The translations under genes were made by a program, and so were the position numbers. A stretch of DNA of 64,000 nt from positions 19,590 through 83,589 of the forward strand of contig CACYYD010000005.1 in NCBI GenBank assembly GCA_902778585.1, given 5' to 3'. Of the stretch, positions 8,476-16,744 are shown piece by piece. Under the pieces are notes generated by a model. That model saw only the letters and a list, made by a program, of their open reading frames with translations, was not told the DNA's origin and ran no database searches. Origin of the DNA: an uncultured Eubacteriales bacterium (GTDB lineage Bacteria > Bacillota > Clostridia > Peptostreptococcales > Anaerovoracaceae). The number at the start of each line of letters is the position of its first letter. Position 1 is the stretch's first letter.

Positions 8476-9132
8476 ATGGCAACAAAAGAAGAACTGCTGC
8501 AGAAGATGTCCGACATGGTTTTCGAGATGGAGGACGAAGATATCGCTGAAGTATGTGAAGAGTACATCGAAGAGGGCTATGACGCTCTGGACGGAATCCT
8601 GCACGGACTCGTTGACGGCATGAACCGCGCAAGCGACATGTACGACCAGGAAGAGTACTTCGTAACAGACCTGCTGCTCTGCTCTGACGCAATGTATGCA
8701 GGACTCGACGTTCTGCGTCCGCATCTCCCTGAAGACGCATCGACAGGCGAGACAAAGAAGGCTGTTATCGGCGTAGTCGAGGGCGATACTCACGATATCG
8801 GAAAGAACCTCGTAAAGATCATGATGGAGACTGCAGGCTTCGAGATGTATGACCTCGGAAGAGACGTTCCGCTTGACAGCTTCGTAGAGAAGGCAAAGGA
8901 AGTCGATGCCGACCTCATCATGATGTCGACACTCATGACAACAACGATGCCTGGAATGAGAGAGGTCATCAACAAGCTCAAAGAGCAGGGTATGAGAGAC
9001 AGCGTCAAGGTAATGGTAGGCGGAAGCCCTATCTCCATGAAGTACGCTGAGGACATCGGGGCTGACGGATATTCCAGAAACGCCGTAGAAGCAGTTGAAG
9101 TCGCAAAGAAACTTTGCGGCATGGCTGACTGA
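8476..9132 (+). CDS. Corrinoid (methyl-carrier) protein, MtaC/MtbC type
   Basis: A 218-residue two-domain protein. Residues 1-90 form the helical cap of the methionine synthase type; residues from about 95 form the B12-binding Rossmann domain with the lower-ligand motif DTHDIG (D-x-H-x-x-G) in GDTHDIGKNLVKIMM, followed by LMTTTMPGMREVI and GGSPISMKYAEDIGADGYSRNA. The histidine replaces the dimethylbenzimidazole ligand of cobalt. Start ATG 8476 has AAGGAG at 8461-8466; the ATG at 8449 upstream lacks a site and adds no conserved residues. It is the only corrinoid protein in the window, so it is the likely common acceptor for several of the UroD-family enzymes nearby. Confidence 0.93.
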   Translation: MATKEELLQKMSDMVFEMEDEDIAEVCEEYIEEGYDALDGILHGLVDGMNRASDMYDQEEYFVTDLLLCSDAMYAGLDVLRPHLPEDASTGETKKAVIGVVEGDTHDIGKNLVKIMMETAGFEMYDLGRDVPLDSFVEKAKEVDADLIMMSTLMTTTMPGMREVINKLKEQGMRDSVKVMVGGSPISMKYAEDIGADGYSRNAVEAVEVAKKLCGMAD

Positions 9133-9156
9133 TCCATACAGGAGAATTAGTAAGAT

Positions 9157-11004
9157 ATGCCTTTATTGAAAGTAATGCCGGAGGAAAAGCGATTTGATTT
9201 TGCCTCCGGCAAAAATTTGATGCAGATAATGCTCGACGCGGGACTGTTTATCGACAACGCCTGCGGAGGAAAGGGCCTGTGCGGAAAGTGCAGGGTCAGG
9301 ATAGTGAGCGGAGACGCCGGTGAGCCGGGCGAGACCGAGCGCGGCATGATAAGCGAAGCCGATCTTGCGCAGGGCGTAAGGCTGGCCTGCCTTGTTTATC
9401 CTGAGTCGGATATAACCATCGAGCCGCTCCAGAAGGAAAAGAAGCACGATGTTCTCGCGTCGGGATACATGCCGGACTTCGAATTCGAGCCCGACATCGT
9501 AAAGAAGCCGGTAACCATACACAAGCCGACTCTTGCTGACCAGACACCGTTTGAGAACCAGATCATCGAACAGCTCGGTGTGGACGCATCAGTCGGACAT
9601 GACGGCGCGACCGGATACCTTGGCGTGGACTACACTGCGCTCAGTGAGCATTCGATGCTGCCGGGCGACTACACGGCTGTGCTCCACAACGAAAAGATCA
9701 TCGCTCTCGAGCCGGGTGACACAACAGACTCGGTATACGGAGTCGCCATAGATATCGGAACAACGACTGTAGTCTGTTCGCTGATCGATATGCTGACGGG
9801 TGAAGAACTCGGACACGCTTCAGAGATAAATGCCCAGAAGTTCTTCGGACTCGACGTTCTCACGAGGATAACCTACGAGATCGAGAATCCTGAGGACGGA
9901 GCGGACAAGCTGCAGAAGGCGATAGTCGGATCCATCAACAAGATGGTAAAGTCCGTATGCGATGAAAAGGGCGTGGCACAGGACCGCATATATGAGATAT
10001 CGGTCGGCGCAAACTGCACTATGATGCATATGCTCATGGGTGTTGATGCGAGACCTATAGGCAAGGCGCCTTTCGCGCCTGTATTTGCGCGCGCTAAAGA
10101 CGTCAAGGCTTCGGACATAGGTCTTAAGGCCGCTCCGGGAGCAAGGCTGTACTGTCTGCCTTCGGTATCGGCATACATCGGAGCGGACATCGTGGCGGGA
10201 GCCTACGTGTGCGATCTCAGGAACCGCAAGGGCAATGTCATGTTCATCGACATAGGTACGAACGGCGAGATAGTCCTCGCCGCGAACGGCCATCTGATGT
10301 CGTGCTCATGCGCTGCAGGTCCGGCTCTTGAGGGAATGAATATAAGCTCGGGAATGAGAGCTGCCGAGGGTGCCATCGAAGACATCCACATAAGCGAAGA
10401 CGGAGTTGATCTCAAGGTGATAGGAGACAGCGAGCCGGCGGGTATCTGCGGCAGCGGCATCCTCACTGTCACAAAGGAGCTTCTGAGGACGGGATTCGTC
10501 AAAAAGACCGGAGCATTCGTTAAGGCTGATAAGTTCAGCGAAGACGACTACAGGGCGAAGTATCTTGCTGTCGATGAGGAAGGCAAGCGTTCCTTCAGGA
10601 TGACTGAGGGCGGCAACGGCACGGATGCTCTTTACATAACGCAGGGAGATATACGTCAGGTGCAGCTTGCCAAGGGCGCGATCCTTTCGGGCTTCATGGC
10701 GCTTCTCAGAAAAGCCGGCATCGGCATGGAAGACCTCGATAAGGTCCTCATCGCCGGCCAGTTCGGTGCGCACCTGCCTGCTGAGAGCATCACGGGCACA
10801 GGCATACTGCCTTTCGAAGTCGAAGACAGGATCGAGTACGTCGGAAACACTTCCAAGACAGGAGCCTACATGGCACTTATGTCTTCGTCCGTAAAGAGAC
10901 AGATGGAGGCTCTGGCGCATGACATGGATTATCTGGAGCTCGGAGCAACAGACAATTACGAGCGTCTGCTGTCAGAGTGCCTGATTTTCCCGTCATTCAA
11001 ATAG
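9157..11004 (+). CDS. RACE protein: ATP-dependent reductive activator of corrinoid enzymes (RamA-like, ASKHA/DUF4445)
   Basis: A 615-residue iron-sulfur ATPase that restores Co(I) after accidental oxidation of the corrinoid. Residues 1-95 form a plant-type 2Fe-2S ferredoxin domain with CGGKGLCGKC (C36, C42, C45) and a fourth cysteine in VRLACLVYP. After a linker (about 95-195) comes the ASKHA ATPase domain: AIDIGTTTVVCSLID, a second phosphate loop IDIGTNGEIVLAANG, GSGILTVTKEL and AGQFGAHLPAES. Size and order match the clostridial/acetogen activators of O-demethylase systems rather than archaeal RamA, which has C-terminal 4Fe-4S clusters. It lies 24 bases after the corrinoid protein gene, its expected substrate. 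Confidence 0.93.
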   Translation: MPLLKVMPEEKRFDFASGKNLMQIMLDAGLFIDNACGGKGLCGKCRVRIVSGDAGEPGETERGMISEADLAQGVRLACLVYPESDITIEPLQKEKKHDVLASGYMPDFEFEPDIVKKPVTIHKPTLADQTPFENQIIEQLGVDASVGHDGATGYLGVDYTALSEHSMLPGDYTAVLHNEKIIALEPGDTTDSVYGVAIDIGTTTVVCSLIDMLTGEELGHASEINAQKFFGLDVLTRITYEIENPEDGADKLQKAIVGSINKMVKSVCDEKGVAQDRIYEISVGANCTMMHMLMGVDARPIGKAPFAPVFARAKDVKASDIGLKAAPGARLYCLPSVSAYIGADIVAGAYVCDLRNRKGNVMFIDIGTNGEIVLAANGHLMSCSCAAGPALEGMNISSGMRAAEGAIEDIHISEDGVDLKVIGDSEPAGICGSGILTVTKELLRTGFVKKTGAFVKADKFSEDDYRAKYLAVDEEGKRSFRMTEGGNGTDALYITQGDIRQVQLAKGAILSGFMALLRKAGIGMEDLDKVLIAGQFGAHLPAESITGTGILPFEVEDRIEYVGNTSKTGAYMALMSSSVKRQMEALAHDMDYLELGATDNYERLLSECLIFPSFK

Positions 11005-11025
11005 TGTTAAACAGAGGAACAGAAA

Positions 11026-12051
11026 ATGATTACAGCAAATGAAAGACTGATAAAGATACTGTCAGGCATGAAAGCCGATAGACCGGCCTGCATCTGCCCG
11101 GGCGGCATGATGAACATGGTCACGAAGGCCCTGCAGGACGTCTGCGGAGTATATCTGCCTGAGGCTCATACCGATGCCAGGATGATGGCAGACCTCGCGA
11201 AGGCTATATACGACAACGACTGCTTTGAGAACTACGGTGTTCCGTTCTGCATGACAGTCGAGGCTGAGGCTCTCGGTGCAACATGCACAATGGGTACTCA
11301 GTATTTTGAGCCGCATGTCACAGGCTATGCGATCGATACCGTTGAGGACTACGGCAAACTTACTCCGATGGACCTCAATGCCGGAAGAGCAAAGGTCACT
11401 CTCGATGCCATCAGGATACTCAGGGCTGAGACAAAGGATGTCCCTATTATCGGAAACATCGTGGGTCCTGTAAGCGTGGCCAGCTCTGTCTGCGAGCCTA
11501 CAAGGTATTACAAGCAGATGAGGCAGAAGAGAGAACTCACACACGAATACATGCAGTTTGTGACCAATGATCTCATCAGGTTCGCTGAGGCCATGATCGA
11601 CGCGGGCGCGGATGTCATCGCGCTGTCCGATCCTAGCGGCACGGGCGAGATCCTGGGACCTAAGTTCTTTGACGAGTATGCGGTCACATATATCAACCAG
11701 GTGGTCGAGGCCGTACAGGCTAAGGGTGCCAAGATAATAGTCCACATCTGCGGACAGATGAAGTCCGTTTATGAGAAGGTCGCCAAGATCAAGAGCGATG
11801 CCTTCAGCTTTGATGCTGTAGTATCGCTGAGAGAGGCCAGAAAGAACCTGCCTGAGAAGGTCATCATGGGCAACGTCAGTACATTCGCCATCGAGATGAA
11901 GGACGAGAAGACAGTAGATAAGCTGACTCATGCCTGCTATGCCAACGGTTCGGACATAATCTCGCCGGCCTGCGGACTCGGCATGGGATCACCGCTGTCC
12001 AACGTTCAGCAGGTCCTTAAGACAGTAAAGACATTCGGAGCGGATGAATAG
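11026..12051 (+). CDS. UroD/MtaA-family corrinoid methyltransferase, paralog 2
   Basis: A 341-residue barrel protein of the MtaA/MtbA-like group. Zinc ligands are intact: HIC in KIIVHICGQMKSVYEK and the distal cysteine in SPACGLGMGSPLSN. An early cysteine-rich stretch (PACICPGGMMNMV) and FCMTVEAEALGA are shared with the divergent paralog at 12806-13675, so the two arose by duplication and form a sub-branch distinct from the enzyme at 7245. The gene follows the activator by 21 bases and its end overlaps the leucine-rich-repeat gene by 8 bases. It may act as methyltransferase I (substrate demethylation) or II (transfer to the final acceptor); sequence alone does not decide. Confidence 0.88.
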   Translation: MITANERLIKILSGMKADRPACICPGGMMNMVTKALQDVCGVYLPEAHTDARMMADLAKAIYDNDCFENYGVPFCMTVEAEALGATCTMGTQYFEPHVTGYAIDTVEDYGKLTPMDLNAGRAKVTLDAIRILRAETKDVPIIGNIVGPVSVASSVCEPTRYYKQMRQKRELTHEYMQFVTNDLIRFAEAMIDAGADVIALSDPSGTGEILGPKFFDEYAVTYINQVVEAVQAKGAKIIVHICGQMKSVYEKVAKIKSDAFSFDAVVSLREARKNLPEKVIMGNVSTFAIEMKDEKTVDKLTHACYANGSDIISPACGLGMGSPLSNVQQVLKTVKTFGADE

Positions 12052-12790
12052 CGGTCCGGTATTCGAAAAATATGAAGAACAGGGCAGTGAGTTCTGCGTA
12101 CCGGAAGGGACCGTCCGCATAGGCGAGCTTGCCTTTTCGGGTGCCGATACCCTTGAGAAGCTGGTCATACCTGACTCAGTGGAAGAGATCGGCAACTACG
12201 CCTTCATGAACTGCTATTCGCTGCGCGAGATACGGCTGCCTGAGATGGTCGTAAGACTTGGCGCGGGACTGTTCCAGAACTGCTGGCAGCTCAGGAGCGT
12301 GAGGCTTCCGGAGGGAACAGTATCTTTGGGTACCGACATGTTCGAAAACTGCCACGCTCTTACTGAGATAATCATACCGGCGAGCCTTGAGCAGGCCGCG
12401 AGGACATCGCTCAGCGGATGCCGGAGTCTCAGAAAGATACACATAAGACCGGAGCAGCTGATGCTGCTTCCGCCGTCGGCAAGATACACTGCGGCGCTGA
12501 CCTATATGGAAGACAGGTCTGCCGGAAGGGAAGAATCGGGCAGCAGCGGGACAGAGATAATAGACAGCTATGTCAGGGAGAGGCAGAAGTCATTCCTGGA
12601 CTTAGCGATAAACAGGAAGAGCCCCGAGGCCGTGAAGTACATGCTTGAGCATGGGCTTGCGGATGAAGAGGCTCTGAGAGAATACACTGAAAGATCCGTG
12701 AAAGGCGGTCGGACCGAGATCACCGCGCTGCTGCTCGACAGCCTCAAAGGCGGCGCGGGCGGCGGTATGAGTGAGGATCCGTTCATCTGA
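12044..12790 (+). CDS. BspA-type leucine-rich-repeat protein with helical C-terminus
   Basis: A 248-residue protein without signal peptide or membrane segment, so presumably cytoplasmic. Residues 10-130 hold about five LRR_5/BspA-type repeats of about 23 residues with the pattern 'ipdsVeeIGnyAFmnCysLrei' (for example TLEKLVIPDSVEEIGNYAF). Residues 170-240 are helical and show an ankyrin-like run (LAINRKSPEAVKYMLEHG). The start overlaps the preceding methyltransferase gene by 8 bases, implying translational coupling. BspA-like repeats usually occur on secreted adhesins; a cytoplasmic copy inside a methyltransferase operon suggests a scaffold or partner role, which is inference. Confidence 0.75.
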   Translation: MNSGPVFEKYEEQGSEFCVPEGTVRIGELAFSGADTLEKLVIPDSVEEIGNYAFMNCYSLREIRLPEMVVRLGAGLFQNCWQLRSVRLPEGTVSLGTDMFENCHALTEIIIPASLEQAARTSLSGCRSLRKIHIRPEQLMLLPPSARYTAALTYMEDRSAGREESGSSGTEIIDSYVRERQKSFLDLAINRKSPEAVKYMLEHGLADEEALREYTERSVKGGRTEITALLLDSLKGGAGGGMSEDPFI

Positions 12791-12805
12791 AAGACAGGTA
12801 AGATA

Positions 12806-13675
12806 ATGGCTGAAATAAGAGAATACAAGTGCACATATTCAAACTCTGTAGGCATAAGTGCTGAGGTGACTGCCGGTCTGGGACTGGAGTTTCCTGACGC
12901 TTACATGCACAGTGAGACCATGCAGGTGCTGGCGAAGGCGATAAAGGCGCACGACGATGCTGACTTCTGTCTGCTTCCTTTCTGCCGCACTGTTGAAGCC
13001 GAGGCGATGGGAGCCGTTCTCAACTACGGCGACGCAAACACAGGACCGAGAGCGAAGGACCCTATATGCGAGGGATGCGCAGACGTTCTGGCGCTGCCGG
13101 CTGTCGATGTGACAAAGGGCAGAATGGCAGAAGTGCTCGACGCGTGCAAAACTCTCAAGGACCAGGGCGAGACCGTATGCCTCGAGGTTACGGGTCCGTT
13201 CACCATCCTTCAGGCACTTATGGAGCCGCGCAAGGTCTTCAAGGCGTACAGAAAAGACAGAGAGGGAATGCTTGCCGTGCTCGAAAAGCTCGGAGCAGAC
13301 CTTCTTGCGTATATAGAAGCCGGCAAAAAAGCGGGCGTCGATGTGATCATCTTCTCGGATTCGGCCGGAGCACCTGAACTTCTGGGACCTAAGTTCACGG
13401 CACAGGCTGTCGAGGATTTCTATCATCCGTTCCTTAAGAAGGTCTCGGAACTGATGGACGACAGCTGCATATTCCTGCTTTGCCCTAAGTTCACATATGC
13501 GGTCATCGATACCGGTTTCGCGGAGATGAAGGATCACGATCTTGAGCCCGGCATCGACTTCCTTGAAGCCATGCTGCAGATGAAAGGCAAGGCGAAGATC
13601 GCGGGCCAGGTCTGCATAAAGAACATAGGCGTTAAGCTTGCCAACGGCAAGTTCAGGGAGATCATCCTTAAGTAG
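12806..13675 (+). CDS. Divergent UroD/MtaA-family protein lacking the usual zinc ligands, paralog 3
   Basis: A 289-residue protein that aligns along most of its length with the enzyme at 11026-12051: shared landmarks are FCxTVEAEAMGA, a TGPFT strand, DVIIFSDSAGAPELLGPKF and the following helix. Where the paralog has HIC it reads FLLCPKF, so the zinc histidine is replaced by leucine while the first cysteine is kept; the protein then ends at GKFREIILK without the distal cysteine. It is also about 50 residues shorter. It may bind a methyl-group donor or corrinoid without the normal zinc chemistry, use other ligands, or be a non-catalytic partner. The reading frame and ribosome binding site are intact, so it is unlikely to be simple decay. 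Confidence 0.75.
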   Translation: MAEIREYKCTYSNSVGISAEVTAGLGLEFPDAYMHSETMQVLAKAIKAHDDADFCLLPFCRTVEAEAMGAVLNYGDANTGPRAKDPICEGCADVLALPAVDVTKGRMAEVLDACKTLKDQGETVCLEVTGPFTILQALMEPRKVFKAYRKDREGMLAVLEKLGADLLAYIEAGKKAGVDVIIFSDSAGAPELLGPKFTAQAVEDFYHPFLKKVSELMDDSCIFLLCPKFTYAVIDTGFAEMKDHDLEPGIDFLEAMLQMKGKAKIAGQVCIKNIGVKLANGKFREIILK

Positions 13676-13696
13676 AAGGCGCAGCGGAGGACCCGT

Positions 13697-14401
13697 TTGG
13701 ATCTGAAGAAATATAAGAAAAAAGTACTTATAGCGTGTTCGATGATCGAAGACGAGATAAACGCCGTCTTCGATCGTTTTGACATACAGGACATAGAAGT
13801 GCGCTGGCAGGAGAGGGGCCATCACAATGACCCCGACAAGCTTCGCGACGTTGTCCAGGCAGAGATAGACAGAGCTGAGGCGGAAGGCGCAGATCTCATT
13901 CTGTTGGCGTACGGACTCTGCGGCAACGGGGCCGTGGGCTGGCATACGGAGAATGCGATGCTCGTTATGCCGCGCTTTGACGACTGTGTCAACATGATGC
14001 TCTGCATGGGAAAAAGGGACAGACGCAATTACCTCGATGCCGGCAATATGTATCTGACAGGAGGCTGGAGCCGCGACGATGGCGCTTTGCTCGCTATGTT
14101 TGAGAGCTATCTCTCAAAATACGGAAAGAGAAAAGCGGATAAATTAATGAAGATAATGCTGGCTTCGTACAGCAGTGTCACGGTGATAGACACGGGATGC
14201 TTTGAGATGGAACCGGTAATACAGTATGCAGACGAATGCGCTGAGCGCTTCGGACTTGCAAGACGCATCGTCCCCGGCGGCAACAGCCCTATGGTAAAGC
14301 TTCTGACAGGGGACTGGGATGAAGATATGATAGTAAAAGAGCCGGGGTCACCGGTCACTGAAGAGGAATTCGATTTCAAGGCCGAAGACGTTACAGCATA
14401 A
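13697..14401 (+). CDS. DUF1638 protein
   Basis: A 234-residue cytoplasmic protein starting with TTG at 13697, supported by CGGAGG at 13685-13690, 6 bases upstream; no ATG lies nearby in frame. Conserved features of DUF1638 are visible: an early KVLIACSMIEDEI, the central LLAYGLCGNG with a cysteine, RFDDCVNMML, TGGW and DTGCFEMEPVI, then VPGGNSPMVKLLTGDW. The several conserved cysteines and histidine suggest metal binding. Genes of this family recur beside corrinoid methyltransferases, but I know of no established reaction. It follows the divergent UroD paralog by 21 bases and is the last intact gene of the operon. Confidence 0.8.
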   Translation: MDLKKYKKKVLIACSMIEDEINAVFDRFDIQDIEVRWQERGHHNDPDKLRDVVQAEIDRAEAEGADLILLAYGLCGNGAVGWHTENAMLVMPRFDDCVNMMLCMGKRDRRNYLDAGNMYLTGGWSRDDGALLAMFESYLSKYGKRKADKLMKIMLASYSSVTVIDTGCFEMEPVIQYADECAERFGLARRIVPGGNSPMVKLLTGDWDEDMIVKEPGSPVTEEEFDFKAEDVTA

Positions 14402-14404
14402 ACC

Positions 14405-14629
14405 CGGGAAACGCTGCTGAGGTTTTCGACTGATGCTCTCATTGCGGTCAGCGAGGAATTTGCGAAGTGCGGCGTGGATATCTTCATCTGCGGCAACACA
14501 AACAAGATCACTGCAGCGATGCTCGAATCGGGCTGTGACGTCCCTGTAGATGCTCCGAAAGAGAATGTACTGGCCTTTATGGACGCGGTAAGGGAATACG
14601 GTCCGACCCGTCTGGGAGAAAAGAAATAG
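14405..14629 (+). pseudogene. Relic of a UroD/MtaA-family methyltransferase (internal deletion, no start)
   Basis: Directly after the TAA of the DUF1638 gene, and in the same frame, 74 codons run to a TAG at 14627-14629 with no plausible start. The translation begins RETLLRFSTDALIAV, contains GVDIFICGNTNKITA (compare DVIHICGxTxxxW of intact paralogs, with H replaced by F) and then GCDVPVDAPKENVLAFMDAVREYG, which matches the C-terminal GCQVPIGTPRENFDAFIYAARKYG of the enzyme at 7245-8393. In intact enzymes these two blocks are about 80 residues apart; here they are nearly adjacent, so the N-terminus and a central piece have been lost. It records a former sixth methyltransferase gene in this operon. 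Confidence 0.7.
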
Positions 14630-14659
14630 TCTGCAGCGGGCAGCAGGGAGGCTGAGAGG

Positions 14660-14740
14660 TTAGAGATATCGAATTTATCAATATATAACTCGGGTTACAA
14701 TAGATGAATATTATTTGATACCTGTAGTTACATTCTCTAA
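14660..14740 (+). promoter_or_regulatory. Nested inverted repeats and candidate promoter upstream of yezD-metNIQ
   Basis: An outer repeat TTAGAGA (14660-14666) / TCTCTAA (14734-14740) encloses an inner one TAACTCGGGT (14686-14695) / ACCTG-T-AGTTA (14720-14730), the inner pair matching over 10 bp with one bulged T and one G-U. A good promoter overlaps the 3' arms: TTGATA (14715-14720), 17 bases, TAATAT (14738-14743). The repeats may therefore be an operator in DNA or, if transcription starts further upstream, an RNA structure. I see neither the S-box core nor a T-box sequence here, although methionine transport operons often carry one of them. Confidence 0.5.
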
Positions 14741-14781
14741 TATCAATATATTAATGACATAAACGCTGACCAGAGACCCTG

Positions 14782-14823
14782 GAGGCAATGTCGGGATTTT
14801 GATTCCTGCATTGTCTCTTTTTT
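14782..14823 (+). terminator. Terminator or attenuator in the leader of the yezD-metNIQ operon
   Basis: GAGGCAATGTCGGGA (14782-14796) pairs with TTCCTGCATTGTCTC (14803-14817) over 15 positions with one mismatch and a few G-U pairs, followed by T6 (14818-14823). It lies downstream of the candidate promoter at 14715-14743 and 33 bases before the first gene, as an attenuator would. AGAGAC at 14773-14778 could compete for GTCTCT, giving a possible switch. It could also simply end the upstream operon. Confidence 0.7.
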
Positions 14824-14855
14824 CTTGGTTAACATGGAAAAGGAGAAACAGGAGA

Positions 14856-14999
14856 ATGGACAATAAAGAACTGATTGTTAATTATGACATACTGCTCGAT
14901 GCAGTAAAGGGTATACAGTATGGAAGCGTTACCGCCCATATACAGGACGGCAAGATCGTTTACATAGAGAAGACAGAGAAAATCAAGATTCAGAAGTAA
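14856..14999 (+). CDS. YezD-family small protein (DUF2292)
   Basis: A 47-residue protein. QYGSVTAHIQDGKIVYIEKTEKIKI is the DUF2292/YezD consensus; in Bacillus the yezD gene belongs to sulfur-metabolism regulons, but no biochemical role is established. ATG 14856 is used because AGGAG lies just upstream; an in-frame start at 14799 would run through the terminator hairpin and is rejected. It is 13 bases upstream of metN, so co-transcription with the methionine importer is expected. Confidence 0.85.
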   Translation: MDNKELIVNYDILLDAVKGIQYGSVTAHIQDGKIVYIEKTEKIKIQK

Positions 15000-15012
15000 C
15001 GGGGGCAGAAAA

Positions 15013-15996
15013 TTGATAGAAATAACGAACCTTAAAAAGGTATGGGAGGATTCCGGGGCACCGGTACTCGAAGATATCAATCTTACCATACAGGACGGAG
15101 AGATATATGCTCTCGTAGGCAGGAGCGGAGCGGGAAAGTCCACGCTGCTCAGATGTATCAACGGACTTACTTCCTATCAGGAGGGAAGCCTTAAGGTAGA
15201 CGGTCATGAGATCAAAGACTATTCAGAAAAAGAGCTGCGCGAGTTCAGACGCCATGTAGGAATGATATTCCAGCAGTTCTCGCTTCTGGAGAGGGAGACA
15301 GTATACAGAAATGTAGCTCTGCCGATGACCTGCTGGAAGTACCCTAAGGACGAGATCGATAAAAAGGTGAAGAGCCTGCTCGAGCTTGTAGGACTGTCCG
15401 ACAAGCTGGACGCGAAGCCACGCAATCTGTCCGGCGGACAGAAGCAGCGTGTCGCCATAGCGAGAGCCCTCACGATGGATCCTAAATTCATCCTCTGCGA
15501 TGAGGCTACTTCAGCTCTCGATCCTAAGACAACAAACTCCATTCTGGACCTGCTCAAGGAGATCAACCAGAAGCTCGGCATCACAGTAATTGTAGTTACT
15601 CACCAGATGGAAGTCGTGCGCAAGATCTGCCAGAAAGCCTGCATACTCGAAAACGGAGTCATCAAGGCTGAAGGTTCTGTCAGGGACATTTTCTTCGACC
15701 AGCCTGAGGCGTTGCTCAACCTTCTCGGTGAAGAGGATGCAAGTCTTCCTCCGCAGGGGCATAACATACAGGTATCACATCTTCTGAATGAGATCTCCGA
15801 CGGAGAGCTGTTCGGCAGGATGTACGAAGAACTGAAGATAGTATTCCCTATAGTCAACGGAACCATTCAGGAATATGAAGATGACCGGATGGGAATATTC
15901 ACGATAAATGTAAGCGATAAGGACTATCCGGCAGTTGCTGACTATCTGACAAAACACGGCATGCGCTGGAGAGATCTCAGCAGTAATGCGAACTAG
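15013..15996 (+). CDS. metN: Methionine ABC importer, ATP-binding subunit
   Basis: A 327-residue ATPase starting with TTG 15013 behind a G-rich ribosome binding site. Walker A GRSGAGKST is at about residues 36-44, signature [16 protein letters not shown], Walker B FILCDEATSALDP. The last 70 residues (from LFGRMYEELKIVFPI) correspond to the NIL domain that binds methionine and gives trans-inhibition in MetN. The order metN-metI-metQ and the neighbouring yezD-like gene fit methionine or another thioether/methyl compound as substrate. Confidence 0.92.
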   Translation: MIEITNLKKVWEDSGAPVLEDINLTIQDGEIYALVGRSGAGKSTLLRCINGLTSYQEGSLKVDGHEIKDYSEKELREFRRHVGMIFQQFSLLERETVYRNVALPMTCWKYPKDEIDKKVKSLLELVGLSDKLDAKPRNLSGGQKQRVAIARALTMDPKFILCDEATSALDPKTTNSILDLLKEINQKLGITVIVVTHQMEVVRKICQKACILENGVIKAEGSVRDIFFDQPEALLNLLGEEDASLPPQGHNIQVSHLLNEISDGELFGRMYEELKIVFPIVNGTIQEYEDDRMGIFTINVSDKDYPAVADYLTKHGMRWRDLSSNAN

Positions 15997-16011
15997 GGAA
16001 GGAGGCAACGC

Positions 16012-16680
16012 ATGACACTAAAGAATTTTACTTTTGCGCAGATATTCAAGATGCTCATCGTCCCGGCCTTTTTCGCGACACTGAAGATGCTCGCCATCGC
16101 CGGAGTCATGTCGACTATTCTGGGATTCTTTTTCGGAGTGATCCTGGTAGTGACAGAGAAGGGCGGCCTGTATGAAAACATTGTGATCAACAGGATACTG
16201 GACTTCATAGTAAACATGATAAGGTCGTTCCCGTTCATCATTCTGATGATTTCCATAATCCCGTTCACAAGGCTGATCGCCGGCACCTCGATCGGAGAGA
16301 CCGCGGCTCTCGTGCCTCTTACCGTAGCGTGCACGCCGTTCATGGCAAGGATATTCCAGAACAGCTTCAAGGAAGTTGACCCGGCTCTGATAGAGGCGGC
16401 TCAGTCATTCGGAGCTTCTAAATGGCAGATCGTTTTCAAGGTGATGCTCAAGGAGTCGGTACCTTCGATCATCTCGGGCCTGTGCCTTGCAATCATCAAT
16501 CTGCTTGGATGCACTGCGATGGCCGGAGCGATCGGAGCTGGCGGACTCGGAGCGGTAGCCCTGCAGTACGGATATCAGAGCTTCAATCTCAAGATCATGT
16601 ACTCGATAGTAGTCATACTGATCATCCTGGTCGCTCTCATACAGTATTTCGGCGACTGGATCTACAAGAAGCTCAAATAA
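16012..16680 (+). CDS. metI: Methionine ABC importer, permease subunit
   Basis: A 222-residue membrane protein with five to six hydrophobic helices and the MetI-type EAA loop EAAQSFGASKWQIVFKVMLKESVPSI, which contacts MetN. Characteristic are NMIRSFPFIILMISIIPFTRLIAGTSIG and the closing GAIGAGGLGAVALQYGYQSFN. AAGGAGG is well placed before ATG 16012, 15 bases behind metN. Confidence 0.93.
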   Translation: MTLKNFTFAQIFKMLIVPAFFATLKMLAIAGVMSTILGFFFGVILVVTEKGGLYENIVINRILDFIVNMIRSFPFIILMISIIPFTRLIAGTSIGETAALVPLTVACTPFMARIFQNSFKEVDPALIEAAQSFGASKWQIVFKVMLKESVPSIISGLCLAIINLLGCTAMAGAIGAGGLGAVALQYGYQSFNLKIMYSIVVILIILVALIQYFGDWIYKKLK

Positions 16681-16744
16681 AACAGGTTATAACGCATTTG
16701 GGCGTTTGACATAATCTCACTATTTTCAAGGAGGAAAAAGAGTT

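Noticed and set aside
14405..14629. Stop-codon readthrough (pyrrolysine-type recoding) between DUF1638 and the following frame
   Set aside because: The stop is TAA, not TAG; the downstream frame lacks most of the methyltransferase fold and no pyl genes are present in the window. Decay is simpler.
14630..14855. S-box (SAM-I) riboswitch or T-box before metNIQ
   Set aside because: Neither the conserved SAM-I core nor the T-box sequence could be found by eye.
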